Origin: Pseudomonas sp. LS1212
GTDB taxonomy: Bacteria; Pseudomonadota; Gammaproteobacteria; Pseudomonadales; Pseudomonadaceae
Assembly: GCF_024741815.1 (NCBI RefSeq)
Contig: NZ_CP102951.1
Span: 5,036,001 to 5,100,000 of the forward strand
Reading direction: 5' to 3'
DNA: 64,000 nt
The notes beneath the pieces were generated by a model. That model was not told the origin of the DNA. It made no database searches and saw only the letters and a list, made by a program, of their open reading frames with translations. Below, in pieces: positions 22,903 to 31,848 of this stretch (its first letter is position 1; each line of letters starts with the position of its first letter). Position numbers and translations under genes: made by a program.

Positions 22903-25065
22903 ATGGATAGCCACAACGATATTTCCCGACGCCGCTTTCTCAAGAACACCGTCGTCGTCGGTGGAGCGTTGGTGATTGCCTTTGCCCTGCCCGGCGGCAA
23001 GCGTCTGGCCTGGGCTGCCGACACCAATACCACCACTTTCAGCCCCAACGCTTTTCTGCGCGTGGGCAGCGATAACAGCGTCACCGTTCTGCTTGCGCAC
23101 TCGGAGATGGGCCAGGGCATCTGGACAGGCCTGGCGATGCTGATTGCCGAGGAGCTGGATGCCGACTGGTCGAAGATCAAGGTCGAGCATGCCCCGGCGG
23201 ATGCGGCATATGGCAGCAAGGTGTTCGGCGGCTTGCAGGGTACCGGTGGCTCGACCAGCATCTGGTCGGAGTTCGACCGTTATCGTCAGGCGGGCGCCGC
23301 AGCGCGAACCTTGCTGATACAGGCAGCTGCGAAACGTTTTGATGTGCCTGTGACGGATATTCGGACCGAGAACGGTGAAGTCATTGTCGGTGACAAGCGC
23401 GTACCTTACGGCGACCTGGCGGTCGAAGCCAGCCAGTTGCCGGCGATCGACCCGGCCAGCCTGACACTCAAAGAAGCGAAAGACTGGAAGGTGATCGGCA
23501 AGCCAACCAAGCGCCTGGATACGCCGGAGAAGATCGACGGCAGCGCGCGTTTCGGCATCGATGTTCAATTCGAAGGGCTGATGACCGCCGTGGTGGCGCG
23601 CTCGCCGTTTTTTGGTGGCACTGCCAAGTCGTTCGATGCGACCAGGGCCAAGGCTGTGCCCGGCGTCCGCCAGGTGGTCCAGGTGCCGAGCGGTGTCGCG
23701 GTGATCGCCGATCATTATTGGGCCGCAAAGCGTGGCCGAGATGCGCTGACCGTCGATTGGGATCCGGGCCCTCATGCGGGCCTCGACAGTGTCCAGTTGC
23801 TCACCGACTTCAAGCGCCTCGCCACGACCAAGGGCCAGCCCGCCGCCCAGGCCGGCGATGTCAGCGCCGGCCTGGGCAAGGCGGCCAAAACCATCGATGT
23901 CGAGTACAACGTCCCTTATCTGGCCCACACGCCGATGGAGCCGCTCAATTGCACGGTCAAGCTGAGCCCTGACAAGTGCGAGATCTGGACCGGTACGCAA
24001 TTCCAGACCGTGGATCAGCAGGTCACGGCGAAGATCACCGGCCTGAAGCCCGAGCAGGTGGAAATCCATACGATGTTTTTGGGTGGCGGCTTCGGTCGAC
24101 GCGCCACACCGACCTCCGATTTCGTCGCTGAAGCCGTGCAGGTGGCCAAGGCTGCCGGTGTACCGGTCAAGACCGTCTGGAGCCGCGAAGACGATGTGCA
24201 CGGTGGCTATTACCGCTCGATGTTCCTGCACAAGGCGCGTATCGGGCTTGGCGACGATGGCCTGCCGCTGGCTTGGGAGCATGTGATTGTCGGCCAGTCC
24301 CTGGCGACCGGCACCGCGTTCGAGGCCATGCTGGTGCATGAAGGCATCGACCATACCTCGGTCGAAGGTGTCGCCGACTCGGCCTATCTCAAGCGCTTTG
24401 CACACCATGTCAGCCTGCACTCGCCCACGACCGGCATTCCAGTGCTGTGGTGGCGCTCGGTGGGGCACAGCCATACCGGCTTTGCCATGGAATCGATGAT
24501 CGATGAATTGGCCCACGCTGCCGACAAGGACCCGGTCGAATACCGGCGCATGCTGCTCAAGGACGACCCACGCATGCTCGGTGCGCTCAACCTGGCCGCG
24601 CAAAAGGCCAACTGGGGCTCACCCCTGCCCAACGGCCATGCCCGCGGCGTGGCCGTCCATGCGTCGTTTGGCAGTTACGTCGCGCAGGTGGCCGAGGTTT
24701 CGGTGACGGACGACATTATCCGCGTGCATCGGGTGGTCTGTGCGGTCGATTGCGGTGTCGCGGTCAATCCCCAGGGAATCGCCGCGCAAATGGAGTCCGG
24801 GGTTGCCTTTGGCCTCAGCGCTGCCCTGCACAGCAAGCTCACGCTCAAGAACGGGCAGGTGCAGGAGTCGAACTTCCACGACTTTCAGGTGCTGCGCCTG
24901 AACGAAATGCCGGAGGTGGAAACCCACATTGTGGCCAGCACCGACAAGATGGGTGGCATAGGCGAAACCGCGGTTCCGCCGGTTGCACCTGCGGTGGCCA
25001 ATGCCGTGTACGCATTGACCGGGCAACGGTTACGCGAGCTGCCCCTGCAATTGGCCGGGGTGTGA
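22903..25065 (+). CDS. iorB: Isoquinoline 1-oxidoreductase-type molybdopterin subunit, Tat-exported
   Basis: 720 residues. A twin-arginine signal (SRRRFLK, residues 8-14, then a hydrophobic stretch to ~35) indicates export to the periplasm, folded with cofactor. Hallmarks of the molybdenum-binding domain are present: VLLAHSEMGQGIWTGLAMLIAEEL, GGGFGRR, AHTPMEPLNC, and near the C-terminus DKMGGIGETAVPPVAPAVANAVYALTG, which carries the conserved Gly-Glu of the catalytic site. It lacks an FAD subunit partner, as in the Ior type, where electrons go to cytochromes. A remnant of a third gene follows it. Confidence 0.92.
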   Translation: MDSHNDISRRRFLKNTVVVGGALVIAFALPGGKRLAWAADTNTTTFSPNAFLRVGSDNSVTVLLAHSEMGQGIWTGLAMLIAEELDADWSKIKVEHAPADAAYGSKVFGGLQGTGGSTSIWSEFDRYRQAGAAARTLLIQAAAKRFDVPVTDIRTENGEVIVGDKRVPYGDLAVEASQLPAIDPASLTLKEAKDWKVIGKPTKRLDTPEKIDGSARFGIDVQFEGLMTAVVARSPFFGGTAKSFDATRAKAVPGVRQVVQVPSGVAVIADHYWAAKRGRDALTVDWDPGPHAGLDSVQLLTDFKRLATTKGQPAAQAGDVSAGLGKAAKTIDVEYNVPYLAHTPMEPLNCTVKLSPDKCEIWTGTQFQTVDQQVTAKITGLKPEQVEIHTMFLGGGFGRRATPTSDFVAEAVQVAKAAGVPVKTVWSREDDVHGGYYRSMFLHKARIGLGDDGLPLAWEHVIVGQSLATGTAFEAMLVHEGIDHTSVEGVADSAYLKRFAHHVSLHSPTTGIPVLWWRSVGHSHTGFAMESMIDELAHAADKDPVEYRRMLLKDDPRMLGALNLAAQKANWGSPLPNGHARGVAVHASFGSYVAQVAEVSVTDDIIRVHRVVCAVDCGVAVNPQGIAAQMESGVAFGLSAALHSKLTLKNGQVQESNFHDFQVLRLNEMPEVETHIVASTDKMGGIGETAVPPVAPAVANAVYALTGQRLRELPLQLAGV

Positions 25066-25066
25066 G

Positions 25067-25261
25067 GAGAATCCTAAGTCGCGCAATGGCGGGCGCGATT
25101 TTCCAGCCTTGCTCAAACATGTCAGCGAAGACAAACTGGTGCTGTGGGGCTGGAGCCCTGGCGGCAATCGGGCGCCGGTCTCGGTCCCGCACGATGAGTT
25201 CGTCGCTCAATTCGAGCGTTGGGCGCAAGCGGGTGGGCCCTGCCCGGATTCCGGCGGCTGA
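25067..25261 (+). pseudogene. C-terminal remnant of a third gene of the molybdenum hydroxylase locus
   Basis: Directly after the iorB stop a frame is open without a start codon and reads RNGGRDFPALLKHVSEDKLVL, then WGWSPGGNRAPVSVPHDEF and a short tail before the TGA. The sequence has the composition of a real protein end, and I recall a full-length gene of this kind (annotated as an extra isoquinoline 1-oxidoreductase subunit) at this position in other pseudomonads. Here all but ~60 codons are gone. Confidence 0.55.
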
Positions 25262-25360
25262 TGGGGGTACGGTTTGACGGTATACTTCAGCCCCTCGATT
25301 TGCCCGCCAGCCCCGGCTCTGCTAGTGTCGCGCCGTTCGACACCTACCGAGATAGCCGCC

Positions 25361-25603
25361 ATGGCCCGAAAAAAAGCTGCCGTTGATTTCGAGCAATCCC
25401 TCGCGGAGCTGCAAACGCTGGTCGAGCGTCTGGAAAACGGCGAGCTCTCGCTGGAAGACTCCCTGACTGCGTTCGAACAGGGCATCCGCCTGACCCGCGA
25501 GTGCCAGCGTGCGCTGGCCCAGGCCGAGCAAAAGGTCCAGGTGCTGCTCGAGCGTGACGGCGAGCTCGCGCAAGAGCCCTTCGATGTGGAACAACCTGAA
25601 TGA
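25361..25603 (+). CDS. xseB: Exodeoxyribonuclease VII small subunit
   Basis: 80 residues; the whole is the conserved coiled two-helix unit FEQSLAELQTLVERLENGELSLEDSLTAFEQGIRLTRECQRAL followed by a short acidic tail. Several XseB copies assemble with XseA into the ssDNA-degrading nuclease. The ATG at 25361 gives the usual N-terminus MARKKA; the frame extends upstream without a ribosome site. Its stop overlaps the ispA start (ATGA), the common xseB-ispA-dxs arrangement. Confidence 0.95.
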   Translation: MARKKAAVDFEQSLAELQTLVERLENGELSLEDSLTAFEQGIRLTRECQRALAQAEQKVQVLLERDGELAQEPFDVEQPE

Positions 25604-26487
25604 TTGCCATCTACCAGGCCAATTGCCAAGCGCGCGTCAACGATGCCCTGGACAGCTTGTTCATCGCACCTTCGGTTGAACTGACCCGCCTCTATGAGGC
25701 CATGCGCTACAGCGTGATGAACGGCGGCAAGCGTGTACGCCCACTGCTGGCCTACGCCGCCTGCGAAGCGCTCGGCGGCGCGGCGGAACAGGCCAACGGC
25801 GCAGCCTGCGCGGTCGAGCTGATCCACGCCTATTCGTTGGTGCACGATGACCTGCCGGCCATGGACGACGACGACCTGCGTCGCGGCCTGCCGACCACCC
25901 ACAAGGCCTTCGACGAAGCCTGCGCGATCCTGGCCGGCGACGGCCTGCAGAGCCTGGCGTTCACCGCCTTGCTCGACCCGCGCCTGAGCCCGCAGGACGA
26001 GACGACCCGCCTGGCCATGGTCCAGGCCCTGGCCCTGGCCGCAGGCCCTGCCGGCATGGTCGGCGGCCAGGCCATCGACCTGGGTTCGGTCGGCCTCAAG
26101 CTGGACCAGAAGGCCCTCGAATTCATGCACCGGCACAAGACCGGCGCCCTGATCGAAGCCAGCGTCACACTGGGCGCGCTGGCCAGTGGTCGAGCTGAAA
26201 AAGCCGAGCTCAAGTCCCTGCAAGCCTACGCCCGGGCCATCGGCCTGGCGTTCCAGGTGCAGGACGATATCCTCGACGTCGAGAGCGACACCGCGACCCT
26301 TGGCAAGCGCCAGGGCGCCGATATCGCCCGCGACAAGCCGACCTACCCGGCGCTGCTCGGCCTGGACGCCGCCAAGGCCTATGCCCTGGAGCTGCGCGAT
26401 CAGGCCCTGCACGCCCTGCGACCGTTCGACGCAGCCGCCGAGCCGCTGCGTGAATTGGCCCGGTATATTGTCGATCGGCGTAGTTGA
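25600..26487 (+). CDS. ispA: Farnesyl diphosphate synthase (geranyltranstransferase)
   Basis: 295 residues. Condenses IPP with DMAPP/GPP to farnesyl diphosphate, the precursor of quinones and undecaprenyl phosphate. First aspartate-rich motif DDLPAMDDDDLRRG (D83 onward) and second motif DDILDVE (~218) are intact. Region GGKRVRPLL is the substrate-binding N-terminal block. Overlaps xseB by 4 bases and is followed 128 bases later by dxs of the same pathway. Confidence 0.97.
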   Translation: MIAIYQANCQARVNDALDSLFIAPSVELTRLYEAMRYSVMNGGKRVRPLLAYAACEALGGAAEQANGAACAVELIHAYSLVHDDLPAMDDDDLRRGLPTTHKAFDEACAILAGDGLQSLAFTALLDPRLSPQDETTRLAMVQALALAAGPAGMVGGQAIDLGSVGLKLDQKALEFMHRHKTGALIEASVTLGALASGRAEKAELKSLQAYARAIGLAFQVQDDILDVESDTATLGKRQGADIARDKPTYPALLGLDAAKAYALELRDQALHALRPFDAAAEPLRELARYIVDRRS

Positions 26488-26510
26488 CAGGTTCTGTATC
26501 GCCTGCGATG

Positions 26511-26553
26511 GCCTCATCGCTGGCAAGCGGAACGCCGCCCGGCCAGCTCCTAC
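26511..26553. repeat. REP-like palindrome with enlarged loop, between ispA and dxs
   Basis: GCCTCATCGCTGGCAAGC and CCAGCTCCTAC match the first REP at 38526-38553, but 14 extra bases (GGAACGCCGCCCGG) sit in its middle. Confidence 0.55.
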
Positions 26554-26615
26554 GAGCAGTCTGCGATGCAATAAGGTAAACTGCCGCCCTCTTCAAACTT
26601 ATAACGATTCGCCTG

Positions 26616-28517
26616 ATGCCCACGACGTTTCAAGAGATTCCCCGCGAACGCCCGATCACGCCCCTGCTCGACCGCGCCGACACCCCTGCCGGTTTGCGCC
26701 GGCTCGGCGAAGCGGAGCTGGACACCCTGGTCGACGAGTTGCGCCAGGAGTTGCTCTATACGGTTGGCCAGACAGGCGGACATTTCGGTGCCGGCCTGGG
26801 CGTGATCGAGCTGACGGTGGCCCTGCACTACGTCTTCGACACGCCGGACGACCGTCTGGTGTGGGACGTTGGTCATCAAGCCTATCCGCACAAGATCCTC
26901 ACCGGTCGCCGCCAGGCGATGGGCAGCCTGCGCCAGAAGGACGGCATCGCCGCGTTCCCACGCCGCTCCGAGAGCGAGTACGACACCTTCGGCGTCGGCC
27001 ACTCCAGTACCTCGATCAGCGCCGCCCTGGGCATGGCCATCGCCGCGCGCCTGCAGAACAGCTCGCGCAAATCGATCGCCGTGATCGGTGACGGTGCGTT
27101 GACCGCCGGCATGGCCTTCGAGGCCTTGAACCATGCGCCTGAAGTCGACGCCGATATGCTGGTGATCCTTAACGACAACGACATGTCGATCTCGCGCAAT
27201 GTCGGCGGGCTGTCGAACTACCTGGCCAAGATTCTCTCCAGCCGCACCTACGCGAGCATGCGCGAAGGCAGCAAGAAGGTGCTGTCGCGCCTGCCCGGCG
27301 CTTGGGAAATCGCCCGTCGTACCGAGGAATATGCCAAGGGCATGCTGGTCCCCGGTACGCTGTTCGAAGAACTGGGCTGGAACTACATCGGCCCGATTGA
27401 CGGCCATGACCTGCCGACCCTGATCGCGACCCTGCGCAACATGCGCGATCTCAAGGGGCCGCAGTTCCTGCACGTCGTGACCAAGAAGGGCAAGGGCTTC
27501 GCCCCGGCCGAGGCCGACCCGATCGGCTACCACGCGATCACCAAGCTCGAACCGCTCGACGCGCCTGCCGCCGCCCCGAAAAAGGCCAGCGGGCCGAAGT
27601 ACTCCGCAGTCTTCGGTCAGTGGCTGTGCGACATGGCCGCTGCCGACGAACGCCTGGTCGGGATCACCCCGGCCATGAAGGAAGGCTCGGACCTGGTCGC
27701 CTTCAGCGAGCGCTTCCCGGAGCGTTATTTCGATGTGGCCATCGCCGAACAGCATGCCGTCACCCTGGCGGCCGGCATGGCCTGCGAGGGCGCCAAGCCG
27801 GTCGTCGCTATCTATTCGACCTTCCTGCAGCGTGCCTACGATCAACTGATCCACGACGTTGCCGTGCAGAACCTCGATGTGCTGTTCGCCATCGACCGCG
27901 CAGGCCTGGTCGGTGAAGACGGCCCGACCCACGCCGGCAGTTTCGACCTGTCTTTCTTGCGCTGCATTCCCGGCATGCTGTTGATGACGCCGAGCGATGA
28001 AAACGAACTGCGCAAGATGCTCAGTACCGGCCATCGCTATGTCGGCCCGGCCGCTGTGCGCTACCCGCGTGGCACCGGCCCGAATGCGCCGATCGAGGGC
28101 GATCTCGAACCCCTGGAGATCGGCAAGGGCGTGATTCGCCGCCAGGGCCAGAAGACTGCGCTGCTGGTGTTCGGCGTGCAACTGGCCGACGCCCTGAAAG
28201 TGGCCGAGAAGCTCGATGCCACGGTGGTGGACATGCGCTTTGTCAAACCACTGGACGAGGCCCTGGTACGCGAAATAGCCAACAGCCACGCACTGCTGGT
28301 CACCGTCGAAGAAAACGCCGTGATGGGCGGAGCCGGTGCCGCGGTCAGCGAGTTCCTCGCTCGCGACAACCTGCTCAAGCCGATTCTGCACCTGGGCCTG
28401 CCGGACATCTACGTCGAGCATGCCAAGCCTGCACAAATGCTCAGCGAATGCGGCCTCGATGCGGCTGGTATCGAAGCGTCGATCAACCAGCGCCTCGCAG
28501 CTCTCGCCAACGGCTAA
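26616..28517 (+). CDS. dxs: 1-deoxy-D-xylulose-5-phosphate synthase
   Basis: 633 residues. First enzyme of the MEP pathway: thiamine-diphosphate-dependent condensation of pyruvate and glyceraldehyde 3-phosphate. ThDP-binding segment GDGALTAGMAFEALNHA...NDNDMSIS and the transketolase-like pyrimidine domain (FPERYFDVAIAEQHAVTLAAGMA) are complete, and GHDLP/HVVTKKGKGF is conserved. With ispA and xseB it forms the usual isoprenoid cluster; the start MPTTFQEIPRERPITPLLD is the common pseudomonad one. Confidence 0.97.
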   Translation: MPTTFQEIPRERPITPLLDRADTPAGLRRLGEAELDTLVDELRQELLYTVGQTGGHFGAGLGVIELTVALHYVFDTPDDRLVWDVGHQAYPHKILTGRRQAMGSLRQKDGIAAFPRRSESEYDTFGVGHSSTSISAALGMAIAARLQNSSRKSIAVIGDGALTAGMAFEALNHAPEVDADMLVILNDNDMSISRNVGGLSNYLAKILSSRTYASMREGSKKVLSRLPGAWEIARRTEEYAKGMLVPGTLFEELGWNYIGPIDGHDLPTLIATLRNMRDLKGPQFLHVVTKKGKGFAPAEADPIGYHAITKLEPLDAPAAAPKKASGPKYSAVFGQWLCDMAAADERLVGITPAMKEGSDLVAFSERFPERYFDVAIAEQHAVTLAAGMACEGAKPVVAIYSTFLQRAYDQLIHDVAVQNLDVLFAIDRAGLVGEDGPTHAGSFDLSFLRCIPGMLLMTPSDENELRKMLSTGHRYVGPAAVRYPRGTGPNAPIEGDLEPLEIGKGVIRRQGQKTALLVFGVQLADALKVAEKLDATVVDMRFVKPLDEALVREIANSHALLVTVEENAVMGGAGAAVSEFLARDNLLKPILHLGLPDIYVEHAKPAQMLSECGLDAAGIEASINQRLAALANG

Positions 28518-28524
28518 GCCCTAC

Positions 28525-28554
28525 CGCTTCACGGCACTCAGGTGTCGTGAAGCG
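28525..28554. terminator. Hairpin after dxs
   Basis: A 12-bp stem (CGCTTCACGGCA / TGTCGTGAAGCG, one G-U) with loop CTCAGG. No T tract follows, so termination efficiency is uncertain. It separates the convergent dxs and btuF genes. Confidence 0.45.
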
Positions 28555-28631
28555 CGATTTCGGTTATCGGGAAGAAGGTCGCGCATGGATGTTTGGCCTG
28601 ACCTGGACGCCGGAGTCATAGCGCCGAAGGT

Positions 28632-29429
28632 TCATCGCTCTGGCGCTATCAGCTCGCAGAGTTTGGCGATCGCTGCAATCATCTGCCCGCTCGGCCGTTC
28701 AAGGCCTTTATCGGTCACCAGCAGCAATCGCCCGCGCGCCACCGCCGCGACCTGCGGCCAGGCTTTCCAGGCGTCCAACTGCGCCTGGCTGCTGGCGAGG
28801 ATCGCTTGCGGATTGCGTTGCAGCACCGATTCGACATTGACCTGCGGTGCGGGCAGTGTCAGGTCGGCAAACACATTGCGCGCACCGCACACAGCCAGGG
28901 CATCGCTGATGATCTGCCCACCACCGACGGTGAAGAGCGGCTTGTCCCAGACCTGATAAAACACCGGCACTGGCTCGTCGCGTCGATAACGCTGGCGCAG
29001 GTTGTCCAGTTGCTGGCGCAAGTGTGCTGCCAGTTTTCGGCCACGCTGCGGGTGCCCGAGCCGGTCGGCAATCGCTTCGATCTGGACGATGAGTTGTTCG
29101 AGGCTGCGGGGTTCGGCGACGTAAGTGGGAATGCCGAATCGGCCAAGCTGCTCACGCTGAGCCGGGCCGACACTGCCGGGCCAGAGCAACAACAGGTCAG
29201 GCTTGAGGCTGAGCAGACGCTCCATATCCAGTTGGCCATATTGCCCCACCGACGGCACGCCGTTGAGCGCTGGCGGCCGCTCGCCCGCATCGAGCACGCC
29301 CACCAATCGATCGGCGGCGCCCAGCTCGAGGACGATTTCGGTCAGCGAAGGCGCCAGCGAAACGACGCGCTCGGCAGCCTGCACAGGCCCGAACAACGCC
29401 AGCAACAGACAAGCAAGCAGGCGCAGCAT
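28632..29429 (-). CDS. btuF: Cobalamin/Fe-siderophore-type periplasmic binding protein (BtuF-like)
   Basis: 265 residues; ATG at 29429 starts a signal peptide (MLRLLACLLLALFGPVQA, cut after AQA/A). The mature part begins ERVVSLAPSLTEIVLELGAADRLVGV, the classical N-terminus of helical-backbone cluster A-II binding proteins such as BtuF, and contains KPDLLLLWPGS. No BtuCD genes are adjacent. B12 as ligand is probable rather than proven; a B12-dependent enzyme (EutBC) is encoded in the same window. The start overlaps the upstream membrane protein's stop by one base. Confidence 0.8.
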   Translation of the reverse strand: MLRLLACLLLALFGPVQAAERVVSLAPSLTEIVLELGAADRLVGVLDAGERPPALNGVPSVGQYGQLDMERLLSLKPDLLLLWPGSVGPAQREQLGRFGIPTYVAEPRSLEQLIVQIEAIADRLGHPQRGRKLAAHLRQQLDNLRQRYRRDEPVPVFYQVWDKPLFTVGGGQIISDALAVCGARNVFADLTLPAPQVNVESVLQRNPQAILASSQAQLDAWKAWPQVAAVARGRLLLVTDKGLERPSGQMIAAIAKLCELIAPER

Positions 29430-29848
29430 CAACCCAGCTGGCGAGGAATACGGTAGAGGTACAGCAGCACCACGCTGGAAATGGCCAACAGGATCAGCGG
29501 GACCGCTTCCAGGCCAATCGGCACCGCCAGCGCGGCAATCCAGGCCGGCAAGCTCGCCATGTGCAGGGCAACGCGACGCGTTTGTGCCAGGGCATTCCAG
29601 GCACCCGGTTCTTCGGGAGTATCCAGGGCCTTCTGGGTCGCGATCAAGGTGTGCTTGTAAGCACGAAAGCGCGGCAGGCTGATGAACATCGAAGCAACGC
29701 CAACGATGAAACACGGCATGACCAGGATCGGCCACAGGGGTTTGTTGTCGCCAAATATCCAGCCCATCACCAACAAGGGCAGCAAGGCCAATACCAGCTG
29801 CAACCACCAGGCCACGGCCAAGCGGCGGCGTATTTGCGGCCGGGTCAC
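29429..29848 (-). CDS. Conserved hypothetical membrane protein
   Basis: 139 residues with four hydrophobic segments (about 12-32, 40-60, 94-112, 114-133) and a cytoplasmic-looking loop in the middle. No known family motif recognised. It lies between ribA (overlap of 4 bases at its start) and btuF (1-base overlap at its end), so it is translated from the same leftward transcript. Confidence 0.7.
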   Translation of the reverse strand: MTRPQIRRRLAVAWWLQLVLALLPLLVMGWIFGDNKPLWPILVMPCFIVGVASMFISLPRFRAYKHTLIATQKALDTPEEPGAWNALAQTRRVALHMASLPAWIAALAVPIGLEAVPLILLAISSVVLLYLYRIPRQLG

Positions 29849-30462
29849 GCCGAACCGACCTCGCCCTGGTGCTCGCTACCCATCATATGGCCGAGCTTGC
29901 CCGCCTTGGTGGCCAGGTAGTGCTTGTTGTGCGGGTTATGCCCGGTATGCAGCGGCACACGCTCGGCCACGGCAATGCCCATGGTGGTCAGCGCCTTGAC
30001 CTTGCGCGGGTTGTTGGTCATCAGGCGCAGCGACTTGACGCCCAGGTGTTCGAGCATCGGCAGGCACATGGCGTAATCACGCTGGTCAGCGGCAAAGCCC
30101 AGGCGCTCGTTGGCCTCGACGGTATCGGCGCCGCCATCCTGCAATTCATAGGCACGGATCTTGTTCAGCAGGCCGATGCCGCGGCCTTCCTGGCGCAGAT
30201 ACAGCAGGACGCCACGGCCTTCACGGGCAATCGCCTGCAAGGCTGCCTCGAGCTGGGAACCGCAATCGCAACGCTGGCTGAACAAGGCGTCACCGGTCAG
30301 GCATTCGGAATGCAGACGACCCAATACCGGATCCCCATCCGCCACATCCCCGAGGCTGAGCACAACGTGCTCGCGACCGGTGGCCTCATCGAGAAAACCA
30401 TGCATGATGAATGTTGCAAAGGGGGTAGGCAGCTGAGAAGCGGCAACGAAGACGACGGGCAC
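29845..30462 (-). CDS. ribA: GTP cyclohydrolase II
   Basis: 205 residues from GTG 30462 (VPVVFVAASQLPTPFATF); AGGAG lies 6 bases ahead, a better start than the upstream in-frame ATGs. Opens the GTP imidazole ring, first step of riboflavin synthesis. The zinc triad is present: SECLTGDALFSQRCDCGSQLE. Catalytic region RQEGRGIGLLNKIRAYELQD and GAD-TVEANE are intact. The RibBA protein at 34 kb has lost these Cys residues, so this gene is the real source of the activity. Confidence 0.95.
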   Translation of the reverse strand: MPVVFVAASQLPTPFATFIMHGFLDEATGREHVVLSLGDVADGDPVLGRLHSECLTGDALFSQRCDCGSQLEAALQAIAREGRGVLLYLRQEGRGIGLLNKIRAYELQDGGADTVEANERLGFAADQRDYAMCLPMLEHLGVKSLRLMTNNPRKVKALTTMGIAVAERVPLHTGHNPHNKHYLATKAGKLGHMMGSEHQGEVGSA

Positions 30463-30574
30463 CTTGTGCTCCTGATCAATATTGGACTTGAAATTGGCAA
30501 GGAGGTGCATTGTAACAGCAGCGTCCTGCCGACGCTCAGGCTCAATTATCGGACATAACGATCGAAAAGTTTGA

Positions 30575-31330
30575 TCACTGGCTGGCCTGCTTCTGTTCCC
30601 CATCGAATGGATAAGGCTGCTGCCAACGCTCGAAAATCTCTCGCAACTCTCCGCTGGGTACCAGGCTGTCCATGCGTTGATCGAACAGCACCAATAAAGC
30701 CCGACCCTGCGGGGTATCGGCAAAAGCCAGGTACAGAGGAAGTTCGATCAGATGCGTACGCCGGTATTCGGAAGGCCTCTGCGAAAGGCTCAGGACGTAT
30801 TCGACCTCGGTCTGCGCATCGATGTAGTAGTCCGCCCGGCCGTTCTGCAGCATCGAGAGAATGCTGCTGCGCCGTTGAATCTCGTAAAACCGTTTGATAT
30901 TCGGCAGATAGCGCTGAAACTCATAGCCACGAACCCAGGTCAGACGGTACTGGCCCAGCGTCTCGAGCTGCGGTACCGGTTTGCTGGTCAGGCTCAGGGC
31001 ATAGATATGATCGACATCGAAATGCCAGCGCGGGTAAAGGTTGTTATCGACTTCGCGATCATAGGAGCCTACCCAGGCCTCCGCTTCGGCCTTCTGGACC
31101 AGGCCGATTGCGCGGGTATAGGGCTCGCTGCGAATCTGCAGGGTAACGCCGGCAGGTTCGAAGACCTTGCGCAGGATGTCCCAGGCAAGCCCGGTGCCAT
31201 CCTTGTTGGTGTAGTCGATCCACTCCTCGCTCACCACACGCATATGGGTGGGCTGTGCGGTCGGCGATGCAGCCCATGCCGTGGTGCCCCCCAATACCCA
31301 GAGCAGCGCCAGCAATCCCCATTTGCGCAT
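30575..31330 (-). CDS. Periplasmic substrate-binding protein, bacterial family 3 type
   Basis: 251 residues from ATG 31330. Signal peptide MRKWGLLALLWVLGGTTAWAA. The mature part resembles the polar amino-acid type binding proteins: EEWIDYTNKDGTGLAWDILRKVFEPAG, then IGLVQKAEAEAWVGSY and QNGRADYYIDAQTEVEYVL. No ABC transporter genes are nearby, so it may act as an orphan sensor-type binding protein. Ligand unknown. It separates ribA from pgpA in the leftward run. Confidence 0.75.
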   Translation of the reverse strand: MRKWGLLALLWVLGGTTAWAASPTAQPTHMRVVSEEWIDYTNKDGTGLAWDILRKVFEPAGVTLQIRSEPYTRAIGLVQKAEAEAWVGSYDREVDNNLYPRWHFDVDHIYALSLTSKPVPQLETLGQYRLTWVRGYEFQRYLPNIKRFYEIQRRSSILSMLQNGRADYYIDAQTEVEYVLSLSQRPSEYRRTHLIELPLYLAFADTPQGRALLVLFDQRMDSLVPSGELREIFERWQQPYPFDGEQKQASQ

Positions 31331-31344
31331 TCCCTTGCCTCCCT

Positions 31345-31848
31345 TTAAGTGAAGCTCCATACGAGACCTTGCATGGCCAGCCAGGCAAAGACTCCGGCCA
31401 GCACATCATCAAGCATAATCCCGACGCCGCCGTGGACGTGCCTGTCAATCCAGTGTATCGGCCAGGGTTTGAGAATATCGAAGAAGCGAAACGCCAAAAA
31501 ACCCGCCAGCAACCAATACCAGCCTTCCGGCACCAGCCAGAGGGTTATCCACATGCCGACCATTTCGTCCCAGACGATGCCTTCGTGGTCATGCACCCGC
31601 AAATCGTCGGCGACCTTGCCGCACAGCCAGAAGCCGAACAGCATCGTCACCCCGAGCATCAACCAGTAGCCCCAGTCGGGCAACATCTGCCACAGCGGGA
31701 TGAATGGCAGCGCCACCAACGAACCCCAAGTGCCAGGGGCCTTGGGCAGGGTCCCTGAACCGAAGCCAAAGGCGAGGAAATGCCAGGGATTGTGCCAGAC
31801 CGAAGGCGGAATATTCTCCGCAGGGACCTGGTTGGGGTGGTCTGTCAC
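31345..31848 (-). CDS. pgpA: Phosphatidylglycerophosphatase A
   Basis: 167 residues, inner-membrane enzyme producing phosphatidylglycerol from its phosphate. Conserved GFGSGTLPKAPGTWGSL near the N-terminus, VWDEMVGMW and DDVLAGVFAWL near the end. Hydrophobic helices in between. Starts at a GTG (31848) that overlaps the thiL stop as GTGA. thiL-pgpA is a common proteobacterial pair. Confidence 0.95.
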   Translation of the reverse strand: MTDHPNQVPAENIPPSVWHNPWHFLAFGFGSGTLPKAPGTWGSLVALPFIPLWQMLPDWGYWLMLGVTMLFGFWLCGKVADDLRVHDHEGIVWDEMVGMWITLWLVPEGWYWLLAGFLAFRFFDILKPWPIHWIDRHVHGGVGIMLDDVLAGVFAWLAMQGLVWSFT

